Below, piece by piece: positions 32,848 to 43,182 of a DNA stretch of 64,000 nt (positions within the stretch are counted from its first letter, which is position 1; each line of letters opens with the position of its first letter). The stretch covers positions 1,426,001 through 1,490,000 of the forward strand of contig BCHX01000002.1 of the NCBI GenBank assembly GCA_001599755.1, given 5' to 3'. The notes below the pieces were generated by a model. That model was not told the origin of the DNA and searched no databases. It was given only the letters and a program-made list of their open reading frames with translations. The translations under genes and the position numbers were made by a program. The stretch is from Gliomastix tumulicola. Lineage: Eukaryota; Ascomycota; Sordariomycetes; Hypocreales; Bionectriaceae.

Positions 32848-35223
32848 CCTCTCCTACGAATCCAATTGCGCTTTGCTCACGGAGCTGAGGATATCGGAGA
32901 GTCGGGGGGGCGAACAACCATGCCGGAAGTGGGCATCAGCGAGAAGTGACAAGTAACTCCAGGGCGGTTGCGGATCACAGAACAGAATTGATGGGATGAG
33001 ATTTCGAGACAATTGGATTGGACATCTTTTTTTCTGGGCCCCCTGACACGCAAGACACGGTGGTCGTAGGGATGAACCGGAGGTAGGCTAACCGAGAAGG
33101 TATCTGTCGTTGGCGATTTCGGTGGACAGTGACATAATCGGGGAGGTCTCGGGCTAACGCTTAGCTTTTCTTGGCTGGCGATTGGCCGGGCCTCTGGTAC
33201 AGAGGAGTTGTTTGCGGGGGAGGTTCAAACTTCAGCAGGTGACAAATGCACTCCAGGGCCGCTCTAGTGGCTTCGGTCCCTACTCTGTAGGTATCTTGCC
33301 ATGCGTCTCCAGGGCGCATGTGCTGGGGCCAGGGGGTGAAAACAGGTCAAAATAGCGCTTCGTCGCCCAGATCGACCCGGGCCTCCAAGGAGAACTAGCA
33401 CCGCAACACTGACTAACAGGCTAGTCAACGGACGCGGTGACGTCTTGCCGACGGGCTGGCGCAGGGTTCACACGCAAAGCCAATTCCCTCCTCAAACACC
33501 TCCGGTGTCCCTGAATGCCGGGTCGCCTTGGGGTAAAATCCGGACAGGTGTCTCATCTCCGGAATAGCATCACCGCGAAAAGCTGCAAAACCTGCAGAAA
33601 AAAGAGAAAAAGGATTTGCCTGGGCCTCCTTACCTACTCCTTACGTAGCATCGAAACCCGGCATTAGTCAGGACTAGGCCCGAAGCGGACTAGCACCGCA
33701 GCATCTCCGGGAACACGACAGGCAAAGACTGGCAAAAGACGAGCCAGGACCCCTTGCTTGCTGATGACAGTGCAGCCGCGTCCCTCCCTCAGGAGTTCCC
33801 CTTCATGAATCCGATCATGGCGATGATGCGGATGCTGACTCTTGCCTCTAACTCGATACAGGCTGTCGCTGTCTGTTTTTCCCAAACAAGGCTGCATAGG
33901 GCTGCGTCTGCATGGCTCTGTCCGCCTCCGTAACAGCGCTGCCTGTGTGAGGTCAGCCTCTGTCAGGTACAGCCCCTGCAATGGTCTGGTTCCCGCCTCT
34001 GCGAGGTCAGCAGCGCCAGTCGCCAGCCTGGATGCTCGGGCAGACACCAGCGTCGCGCCGCCGTTGCCTCGGCCCAGCTCCCTCTCCCCCAGTGGCGAGT
34101 GGTATGCGCTCTGCGCTGGCAGGTTGGGGGGGAAGGGGGCTCGAGAACGATTCTACGGTTCGGACTGGTAACACAGGCCGAAAAGCCATCGACAAATGCT
34201 CGGTCGGTCTAATTCCCATCGCAAATCGCCCGCCATCCTGGGCGTATGACCTGCAAAACCTGCAAGGGACTGGGCTAGGGGCACTGCTGAATCTCATGTC
34301 GTGACATCACCCGACTCAGATCGGCTACTGAATCTCTGATGGCTTGCGTCCCCCTTTTCCTTGACGTCCTCGCTTTTTCCCTGGATTTCTCAAAGAGGGG
34401 TCCCTGAGGCTGACACGAAAATAGCGTCAACTCCATGGGCCGGGTTACATAATGGTGCTAGTAATTGCCAGTCCCTTACCCGCGCGGCCTGAAGCAGTAA
34501 TATTGTCTCTCTGCTTCGAACTTGGTATGGAGCCCGCCTGCTGACTCGACCCGGTCATGCTAGCATCTTCTGGGTGTGTCTGGGTGTGTCACCGGGGGCT
34601 GGGGCTATGCCTGTGCCTCAGGATTCATCCTGCATCGTGGCCGCCACTGGACGCCAGCCCACTAGCACGCTTACCAGTCCCTTACGTCCCTTCCCTCTCT
34701 TACGCACTGGGGGCCCAGCCAGCAGAGGCTCTTGCCCTTTCTGGGCCCTCACGGGAAGTACAGCTCCCTCTTAGCAGAGGTGAGCCTTGGGGCGTGCCAG
34801 ACCAACTCCGTAATCGTTGCGTGCTTGCATGTCCGGGCGGCTCCTGGTGGACCGTCGGTCTCCTTGTGGACCACCCGGTCTCCTTGTGCTCCGGGGCCCA
34901 GAGGGGCAAAACCGACACTCTGGATCGAACTTGGTTGCCCTTCTGGACAGAGGGCGTGACTCCAGATCGTGCAAATCGACGTCAGCTGTGAGTTGGTCCG
35001 TTCGTTCGTGCCTGCCATGCTCTCTGTCTGGAACCACGCCATGTACCGCATAGTGACTTGCCTTGGCCGGGGGACTCGTCCCAGAGTCTCCATCGTCGTC
35101 CACGACATATATAAGGATAGGACGAGTCTGGTCTCATCTCAATTCCCTTTCCGTATCAACCCAAGCCGCCTCATCCACTGGCAACCATCTCACAATAGCT
35201 CCGTTCTTCAGTCAGCCTTCAAC
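32848..35223. other. Long intergenic region, promoter of beta-glucosidase
   Basis: There is no supportable gene in 2.4 kb. The longest open frames are on both strands at once near 33660-34300 and 34560-35100, and they lack coding codon bias. A TATATAA box at 35108-35114 lies 110 bases before the beta-glucosidase ATG. The large upstream region fits a carbon-regulated promoter, but I did not identify specific operator sites with confidence. Confidence 0.45.
35108..35114 (+). promoter_or_regulatory. TATA box (TATATAA) of the beta-glucosidase gene
   Basis: It is positioned 110 bases upstream of the start codon and followed by a short pyrimidine-rich leader. Confidence 0.6.
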
Positions 35224-37859
35224 ATGCATTCTGTTGATTTGAACGTCATTCTCGCCAGCCTCACCTTCGAGGAGAAGGTATGTCCACTTCCCCATGACAC
35301 CTGATCAACAGCAGCAGCTGGTGGCTGGCTTGGTCCTGGCTTGGTCCTGGTTTTGCCCTGATCTCCTCTTTTGCTAACCCTCACGTGCTTCTCTTCTAGT
35401 GCTCTCTCCTGGCTGGCAAGGACTTCTGGCAGAGCGTGGCTATCCCTTCCAAGGGTGTTCCCGCCCTGAAGCTTTCTGATGGCCCGAACGGTGCTCGTGG
35501 TGAGGACTTCAAGAGCGGTCCCACTGCCGCCTGCTTTCCCGCAGCGACATGTGTTGGCGCTACTTGGGATCCTGCCCTCGCAGGCAAGATCGGCTCTGCT
35601 CTGGCTGAGGAGACTGAGACCAAGGGTGCTCGCACCATCCTGGCTCCCACTCTCTGCATCCACAGGCACCCTCTCGGTGGCCGCAACTTCGAGTCCTTCT
35701 CCGAGGATCCCCTCCTCACCGGTAAGATGGGCATCCAGTTCGTCAACGGCGTCCAGGCCCACGGTGTCTCGGCTACCATGAAGCACTTCGTCGGTAACGA
35801 GCAGGAGACGGACCGACAGACCGTCGACGAGAACATCGGCGAGCGTGCCCTCCGCGAGATCTACCTCAAGCCCTTCGAGATGACGGTCAAGGAGTCCAAC
35901 CCCTGGGCTGTCATGACCGGCTACAACTCGGTCAACGGCCAGCACGCCGACATGAACGACTTCACCCTGAGGCAGGTTCTCCGGGGCGAGTGGGGTTGGG
36001 ACGGTCTGGTCATGAGCGACTGGGGTGGTGTCAACTCTACTGGTGCCTCCATCAAGGCTGGTCTCGACCTCGAGATGCCCGGTCCCACCGCCTGGCGATC
36101 TCCCGAGGCCGTCCGCAAGTCCATCAACGCCGGTGAGATCACCGACAAGGACGTCGACGACCGCACCATGGCCGTCCTCAAGTACCTCAAGAAGCTCCGC
36201 TACTTCGAGGACCCCACCATCCCCCGCGAGCGCGCCATCAACAGGCCCGAGCACCAGGCCCTGATCCGCGATGTCGCCTCCAAGGGTATCGTCCTCCTCA
36301 AGAACGAGGGCAACGTGCTGCCCCTGCCCAAGAGCAAGGTCAAGGGCAAGACCATCGCTCTTCTCGGCCAGGCCAAGACGAGCTTTGCCCACGGTGGTGG
36401 CTCTGCTTCGCTCAACGCTCACTACAAGGTCACTCCTTGGGACGCCCTCAGCGAGGCCTGGGGTGACGATGTCAAGCTCCTCTACGCTCGCGGTGCCCAC
36501 ACCTTCCGCACCCTTCCCGCCATGTTCGACGGTGTCACCGGCCTTGACGGCACTCCTGGTTTCACCTACAAGCTGGTCGAGCCCGGCAACCCTACCCCCA
36601 TCAAGATCAAGCAGGGCTTCACTGGTGATGTCAACCCCGTCAACGACTTCTCCACCGCCCACTGCCACGTCTCCCTTGAGGGTACCCTCACTGTCCCCGC
36701 GTCCGGCGACTACTACATGACCCTCTCCGGTACTGGCCCCTGCGCCCTCCTCCTCGACGGCAAGGTCATCCACGAGCAGCTCGACAACACGGCCGACTCC
36801 ATGGCCTTCCTCTTCGGCAGCGAGGCTTGCGAGGAGGTCAAGGTCTACCTCGAGGCTGGCCGTCCCTACCGCATCGACGTCGAGGCCGAGCCTCCCGTCA
36901 AGCATGAGGGTGTCAACCTGGGCTGCCTGGGTGGTAACACCGGTGTCCGCGTCGGCTTCATGTCCGGCCTGCTCCACGACCAGGATCTCCTCGGCGAGGC
37001 TCTTGATGCTGCCAAGGAGGCCGACATTGCCATCGTCTTCACTGGTAACGAGCCCATCTGGGAGTCTGAGGGTCAGGACCAGGTCTCTTTCCATCTTCCC
37101 AAGGACGGTAGCCAGGACCGCCTCGTCACCGCTGTCTCCGAGATCAACCGCAACACCATCGTCGTCAACTCGACTGGTGTCGCTGTCGCCATGCCCTGGC
37201 TCAACAAGATCCAGGCCCTCGTCCACACCTGGTTCGCCGGCCAGGAGGCTGGTAACTCCATCGCCGATGTCCTCACCGGTCGCCAGAACCCCGAGGGTCA
37301 CCTCACCTGCACGTTCCCCAGGAAGATTGAGGACTGCCCGGCCTACGGCAACTTCCCTGGTGAGACCGTCGACGGCCCCGGCACGACCACCCGTCTCGTC
37401 TCCTACAATGAGGGTGTCTTCGTCGGATACAGGCACTTCGACCGTGTCTCGGCTGACAAGGTCAACTTCCCCTTCGGCTTCGGTCTCTCGTACACCAACT
37501 TCACCTTCTCCGACCTCAAGGTGCGCGAGGCTGGCGATGACTACGCCATCGGTGTCTCTGTCACCAACACCGGCAAGGTCGCCGGTGGTGTTGCCGTCCA
37601 AGTCTACTTCGGCGCCGTCGAGCAGAACTACGAGAACCCCCTCAAGGTGCTCGTTGCCTTCAGCAAGGTCCGCCTCAACCCTGGCGAGACTGCCACTGCT
37701 GTCCTGCCCGTGAAGAGCCGGGATCTCGCCTTCTACGACGAGGTCCAGGGCCAGTGGGTTGTCAAGGAGGGCCGATACAACTTCATGGTCGGCAAGAACG
37801 CCCAGGAGGTCGTCCTCAAGAAGCAGGTCCGCGTTGCCCAGAGGACCTGGCGCCCTTAA
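35224..37859 (+). CDS. Glycoside hydrolase family 3 beta-glucosidase with PA14 domain, no signal peptide
   Basis: Exons are 35224-35277 and 35400-37859, giving 837 aa. It hydrolyses terminal non-reducing beta-D-glucosyl residues, for example from cellobiose. The N-terminal GH3 barrel runs to about residue 310, with the catalytic nucleophile Asp225 in VMSDWGG and substrate-site motifs KHFVGNEQE and LSDGPNGARG. A PA14 insert (about 400-530) splits the second GH3 domain, and a fibronectin-III-like domain ends the protein. The N-terminus (MHSVDLNVILASLTFEEK) is not a signal peptide, so the enzyme is probably intracellular, as in the clade that takes up cellobiose through transporters. Codons end in C almost throughout, the strongest bias in the window, implying high expression when induced. 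The intron carries an 11-bp tandem duplication at 35326-35347. Confidence 0.95.
35326..35347 (+). repeat. Two tandem 11-bp copies (TGGCTTGGTCC) in intron
   Basis: Perfect duplication of an 11-base unit inside the first intron of the GH3 gene. Function, if any, is unknown. Confidence 0.85.
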
Positions 37860-38742
37860 GCGGCGGGCTGCCTGACAATGACGACCACGAGGATCAACAA
37901 CAACAGATTCGGGAGTCGGGAATACTGATTTTTGGAATTGGAAACGGATTCATGATGAATGGATTGGAGAGTAGTAATCGGTTTTCTTATTTTCTTTTCC
38001 TTTTTTTCTTCTTCTTCTCTTCATTTTTCATTTCTCTATTTTCTTTCAGCAGCTTTCAGCATGGGATCAAATTGTCTTTAGGAATCAGAATGAATGAATG
38101 CCAATCTCATATTTTATTTTATTAACCAGTTGTTCACTTTCACTCAGTCTCTCTGCCTCGTGACCTGACGCCACAAGAAGCCCCGCGTTTTTTGGAGTGA
38201 CTGCCTAAAATGGAAACCAGACATAGCACCCTGATCAGCCACAAAGGCTCAGATGGTTGAAGAAAACTTTCAGTCACATCTGCACCCAAAATGTATGGCC
38301 CCATACCTTAAGTATTTATTTCACAGCTTGCGCCCAAGCCACAGCGACAATCCGCCCTGTCGTGAGCCACTGTTTTCGCCTTAAGAAAGCCCTGTAAGAC
38401 CTGGAAGTGGGGTTCCTACCTTCTAACCGCCCCCCTCCCGTCCCCATCGAAACAGCTAGAAACACCAAATTCTGGCGATTTGCCTGTACCCTGGAAAGCT
38501 TCTTCGGTGATGTTCGATAAATGTTCCTTGTCGCCCTGCACGCTCTAGCTTCTTCACCTTTCTTCCTCTCTCCATACCGCCCTCACAACTGAGACTCTAC
38601 CACTTGCGAACCCGCCACCATTCGTGTAAGCTTACACTCGCGTACAATCAATTTCCCGGTCGATTTTCAGAGACTGACTCGTTCCAGACTTCGCTAGACA
38701 CACAAGCTCCGCCGCACGAGACTATCCCGATCCCCCTCCACG
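37860..38742. other. Intergenic: GH3 3' region and STI1 promoter
   Basis: A pyrimidine run at about 37990-38040 lies in the 3' region of the GH3 gene. The following sequence holds the STI1 promoter and a CT-rich leader from about 38540. No gene is seen. Confidence 0.4.
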
Positions 38743-40720
38743 ATGGCTTCCGCAGACGAGCTCAAGGCTCTGGGCAACAAAGCCATTGCCGAGAAGAACT
38801 TTGACGACGCCATGTAACTACCGCCCCCTTGTCCCCTTTCTGCGATCTATTTGCACAGTTCAGTTTGCTGACTATGTGAACCCCCAGTGACAAGTTCACC
38901 CAGGCCATTGCGCTCCAGCCCGAGAACCACATCCTCTTCAGCAACCGCTCCGCCGCCTACGCCTCCAAGAAGGACTGGAACAATGCCCTCTCTGACGCCG
39001 AGAAGACGACGACGATCAAGCCCGACTGGGCCAAGGGCTGGGGCCGCAAGGGTGCCGCACTCCACGGCAAGGGCGACCTTGTCGGGGCGAACGACGCCTA
39101 CGAGGCCGGCCTGAAGCTCGATGCGAACAACGCGCAGCTGAAGAGCGGCCTCGCCTCCGTGGAGAAGGCCATGGAATATGAAGCCAGTACGTTCTCTCTC
39201 TCTCGCGCGCGCGCAAACCTTACGTAGATGTGTTTGTGTGGACTGACATTGTTGGTGTGTTTCCAGGCAGCATGGGCCGCGACCCGTCGGGCGGTCTCGG
39301 TCAGATGTTCAGCGACCCCAACCTCATCGCCAAGCTCGCCTCCAACCCCAAGACGAGCTCCCTCCTCGCCGACCCCTCCTTCATGGCCAAGCTCCAGCAG
39401 ATCCAGCAGAACCCCCAGAACACACAGGAGCTCTTCAGCGACCCGCGGATGCTCCAGGTCCTCGGCGTGCTCATGGGCGTAGACCTCGAGACCCGCGACG
39501 CCCCGCCCACGGGGCCCAACGTCCAGGAGTACCCCATGCCCGACGCGCCGCCGGCGTCCTCGTCGTCCTCGTCGAAGCCCGAGCCGAAGAAGGCCCCCGA
39601 GCCGGTGCCGGAACCGGAGGAGGAGCTCGACGAGGAGGCGCTGGAGAAGAAGAAGGCCAAGGAGGCCGCCGACAAGGAGAAGGCGCTGGGCACGGAGAAC
39701 TACAAGAAGCGCAACTTTGACGAGGCCATCGCCCACTACAGCAAGGCGTGGGAGCTGTACAAGGACATCACGTACCTGAACAACCTCGGCGCGGCGTACT
39801 TCGAGAAGGGCGACTACGACAAGTGTATCGAGGCGTGCCAGCAGGCCATCGACGAGGGCCGCGAGATCTACGCCGACTTCAAGCTCATCGCCAAGAGCTA
39901 CGCGCGCATCGGCTCCGCCTACGAGAAGAAGGGCGACCTCGGCCCGGCCGTCGAGAACTACAACAAGTCGCTCACGGAGCACCGCACCCCGGACGTCCTG
40001 GCCAAGCTCCGCGCCGCCGAGAAGACCAAGACCGAGTCGGCCAAGCTCGCCTACATCGACCCGGCCAAGGCCGAGGAGGCCCGCGAGGAGGGCAACAAGA
40101 AGTTCAAGGAGAACGATTTCCCCGGCGCCGTCGCCGCCTACTCGGAGATGATCAAGCGCGCGCCCGACGACGCCCGCGGCTACAGCAACCGCGCCGCCGC
40201 CTTCATCAAGCTCTTCGAGTTCCCCAGCGCCCTCGACGACCTGACGCAGGCTGTCAAGAAGGACCCCAAGTTCATCCGCGCCTACATCCGCAAGGCCCAG
40301 GCCTACTTCGGCATGCGCAAGTACTCGGAGTGTGTCGACGCCTGCACCGAGGCCCTCGAGGTCGACGCCGCGCACCACAACGGCGCCAACGCCCGTGAGA
40401 TCGAGAGCCAGCAGCAGAAGGCCTTCTCGGCCATGTACTCGGCCCGGGACAACGAGACGGAGGAGGAGACCCGTGAACGTCTGCAGAAGGACCCTGAGGT
40501 AAGTGAAACTATCCCCTTTCCTTCTCTCACACCGCTTCCTCCATAGTGTACTAACACAAAGCCACAGATCATGGGCATCATGCAGGACCCCGTCATGCAG
40601 TCCATCCTCCAGCAGGCCCAGAGCGATCCCAAGGCCCTGCAGGAGCACATGCGCAACCCGAGCGTGAGGACCAAGATCCAGAAGCTCGCCGCCGCCGGTG
40701 TCATTAGGGTAGGCCGGTAA
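38743..40720 (+). CDS. STI1: Hsp70/Hsp90 organising co-chaperone Sti1 (Hop)
   Basis: Exons are 38743-38813, 38888-39186, 39267-40498 and 40568-40720, giving 584 aa, close to yeast Sti1 (589). It bridges Hsp70 and Hsp90 and transfers client proteins. TPR1 lies at about residues 4-116 (LKALGNKAIAEKNFDDAI...), the first DP domain at about 127-195 (FSDPNLIAKLASNP, FSDPRMLQVLGVLMG), and a Pro/Glu/Lys linker follows. TPR2A and TPR2B run from about 250 to 500 (KALGTENYKKRNFDEAI and EEGNKKFKENDFPGAV repeats). The C-terminal DP2 domain (IMGIMQDPVMQSILQQAQ to VIRVGR) is encoded by the last exon. All parts needed for Hsp70 and Hsp90 tail binding are present. It acts in the cytosol and is normally stress-induced. 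Confidence 0.97.
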
Positions 40721-41240
40721 GCAAAAAAAAGGGGGGCTTGCGGACTAGTTAGTGGGTGGTTTCGGAACGACTTGACGGTTTAAAGACATTATGCATGCAA
40801 TGTAATATGTAAGACAAGGTTATGAAGCCTGTTTGTTCCTCTACGCTCAGTGGCCTCTACTTCCAACGGTGCATGTGATTTTTGTTTATTGAAGGAGAAA
40901 CGACAATATGGAAGGATATGAATGATAAGAGACGAGGTGAAATTGCAGTAAACGAGTTAAAGCAAGAATGACTCGGGAACTAGAAAAGCAAAACTAAACG
41001 TCATGTAACCGTCCATCCCCTTTCCCGGTTCAACCTCATCCGTTGATGACTTGAAGGTCGTCCACGAACGCCTGAACCAAGCAACCAAACGACTTCGAAG
41101 TAGAGCAAGAAAAGCACAACACAAGCCAAAAAGCAGATCGTAACAAACAAAACAAGCAAACGAAACAAACCAATTCAACTGCTCTCCCCAGCAATGTCGT
41201 GTATACTTGCGCTGCGAAACACAACCACAAAAGCAGAGAG
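40721..41240. other. Intergenic, convergent 3' regions
   Basis: AT-richer sequence between the ends of STI1 and the zinc-finger gene. Nothing else is seen. Confidence 0.4.
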
Positions 41241-42182
41241 CTAAGACCTCCGACGGCACTTGTCCTTCTTCAGATGCCTAGTCATATTGTCGGTACGCGT
41301 GAACGGCTCCCCGCACTTTGGACACTCGCTCTCCTCGTTGGGAATGTTGTTCGCTTTCGCCCATGTCTTGTGCGCGGCCCAGTAGTGCCGGTTCATGTCC
41401 CTCGGCTCTGCCGTGCGGGCGTCGCAGGTCTTGGAGGCCTTGCAGCTCTCGGGGAGCTCGTGCTTTCGCTTGATGTGCCTCCTAAGGATATGGAAAGCTA
41501 TCAGCATGGCTGGTTCCCGATATGTATTTTGGAACGTATAGGTCTTTGGATGAGGGAGGAAGGAAGTCCAGTCAGAGTGAGACTTACGTCAGTTCACGTT
41601 GATCCTTAGCGACCTTGGAGCAGCCCGGCCACCTACAAGCAAAGGGCTGAGTCGAAGGACCAGCTGCGGAACCAAGTCAGCTTTGGAGCACGATAGAGAC
41701 CAAGATAGGGAGCCCGTGAACGTACATTGATCTTGAGAATAGTCATAAGTCGAAGGCCCCGCCTCGGCGTCAGCAGCATAGCCAGCCATATAGCCACCAG
41801 CTGCTGCCGCACCCGAAGCATAGCCCTGGTAATCATTGGAAAAATCATTGGAATAGTAACCTTGTTGGGAACCCTGCTGCCACTCCGGAAACTGCGATGC
41901 GTCATGCGTCTGAGCCGGGTCAGCCCCGTACGCAGAGGTAGACGTCCCAGTCGTCGGACTTGAAAGCTAATGCTCTGAAGCTGGAGCGGCGGCGGAGTAG
42001 CCAGTTGGTTGATACGCCTGGTATGAAGAAGGGTCGTGGCCTTGTTGGCCGTACGCCTGGGGCGGGTAGGCCTGGTTGCTCTCGGCAATGTTGACGGTGA
42101 AGTCGAAGTTGTCTAGCTGATCCGCGTAAGGCTCAGTGGACTCCTCCTGGCCTTGGGTTGTTGCTGGCGTGCCCCGTGGCAT
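41241..42182 (-). CDS. C2H2-type zinc-finger protein
   Basis: The proposed exons on the minus strand are 42182-42016, 41958-41726, 41663-41588 and 41481-41241, giving 238 aa. The N-terminal half is Gln/Tyr/Ser/Gly-rich (YGQQGHD, GYYSNDFSNDYQGY), resembling a disordered activation or condensate-type region. The first finger has C143, C148, H161 and H166 (CRWPGC ... RHIKRKH). A middle Cys/His segment (CKASKTC ... HYWAAH) may form a second. The last has C212, C215, H228 and C234 (CPKCGEPFTRTDNMTRHLKKDKC). It is probably a nuclear DNA-binding regulator; targets are unknown. The first intron (57 nt, GTATCA donor) is proposed because a TAG at 41969-41967 otherwise interrupts a frame open on both sides. 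A donor at 42054 would also keep frame. Confidence 0.75.
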
Positions 42183-42950
42183 GTTGCTTTGCCCGGGGAA
42201 GAGAACTGGATGGAGTATGAGTTTGCCGGTACGCGGAGAAGCCCACTGGTGATGATGTTCAAGATATGAAATTGAACCGAAGTTGATGGTGATGATTCTC
42301 TAGGTAGATGCTGTCACTGCGAGACGGGTGCTGGCTATTTATGCTCGCTCAGCGTCTTACACTCTTCGAGGAGGACCGCGTTTGCGCACCATTCCCATCC
42401 GCACGTCATAAGCCACAGGAAAGTTAGGCCTCCTCGGAACAGCACAGAAAGGCGACGAAGCCAGAAGAAACCGTGAACAGAGTGCCGTATACCGACATGC
42501 ACCTGCAAGGCGACCGAGGGCCCTCTGCAGAGCCAAGTCACCGTGAGAGCAGGATGCCAGCATGCGACATGAATGTCAGTCATTCGGCTGCCTCTGCCCT
42601 CCGAGGACGGAACATTCACACACAGGGTGAATCATCTGTCCGTCATCCAGATGACCCTGCCCGTCGACGCGGAAGCGAGGCGAGGGCCCTCCTTGGCAAG
42701 GCAACTCTCTGCTCCCGGCCCTGCATTGTGACTAGACGCGAGCCAAAGACCGGTCAGAAGCTGGGATCTGATTGAAAGGAGAGCGAGGGTGGTGAGGGTC
42801 ACGTCCCGTCGAGGAGGCCCAATTGTTCAAGGGCCCCATTGGGAGGCCGAACATAAGACATGCAAGGTAGCATTCTAGCGTGGGGGCGGTGCGTTGGTTC
42901 GCTCGGCCTCCCGCATAAGACGGGACATTTCTCATATCTCAGCTTGAGAA

Positions 42951-42975
42951 GGTCAGGTCAGGTCAGGTCAGGTCA
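42951..42975 (+). repeat. (GGTCA)5 pentanucleotide tandem repeat
   Basis: Five perfect copies lie in the intergenic region about 230 bases upstream of the deaminase-fold gene start and about 110 bases upstream of its TATA box. Confidence 0.95.
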
Positions 42976-43081
42976 GTTGAGATGCCTTAGTCGCGAAGGA
43001 GATGGAAGACTATCGAAGTTGGGCGTTTCTTGGGGCGTCCTGATGGATGGGAGATGGTGGTTGAGGGCGCGGCGCCGTGGA

Positions 43082-43089
43082 TATATATA
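43082..43089 (+). promoter_or_regulatory. TATA box (TATATATA)
   Basis: It lies 94-101 bases upstream of the proposed ATG of the deaminase-fold gene. Confidence 0.55.
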
Positions 43090-43182
43090 CTTGAAGGAAT
43101 CGCCCACTGTTCTTGCAGCCTCAGGACAGAGTCGAGCAGCAGATTCAAGCCAATATTTTGCTTCCTTAACCTGTCAGCAATC

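Larger units (their letters stand above)
42183..43182. other. Intergenic, divergent promoters
   Basis: One kilobase between the zinc-finger gene (-) and the deaminase-fold gene (+). It contains five tandem GGTCA units at 42951-42975 and a TATATATA box at 43082-43089. No gene is supportable. Confidence 0.5.

Noticed and set aside
23758..33000. Possible secondary-metabolite or nutrient gene cluster around the first Zn2Cys6 gene
   Set aside because: No polyketide, peptide or terpene synthase nearby; only metal-related genes follow, so a biosynthetic cluster is not supported.
33664..34304. Overlapping 100-130-codon frames on both strands in the gap before the beta-glucosidase
   Set aside because: Both strands are open at once and neither shows codon bias or recognisable sequence; chance frames in GC-rich DNA.
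35208..37601. Very long open frame (797 codons) on the minus strand across the beta-glucosidase gene
   Set aside because: It is the antisense shadow of a strongly biased GC3 gene; its protein is low-complexity Gly/Val/Asp/Glu-rich with no domain, and the + strand gene is certain.
38494..38520. GAA/TTC blocks upstream of STI1 resembling a heat-shock element
   Set aside because: The spacing between repeats does not fit the perfect 5-bp phase, so I do not call it although STI1 genes are usually heat-induced.
39098..40648. 516-codon minus-strand frame over STI1, and a similar one over the Zn2Cys6 gene at 24343-25803
   Set aside because: Leu/Val/Arg-rich mirror images of high-GC coding exons; the sense genes carry clear domains.
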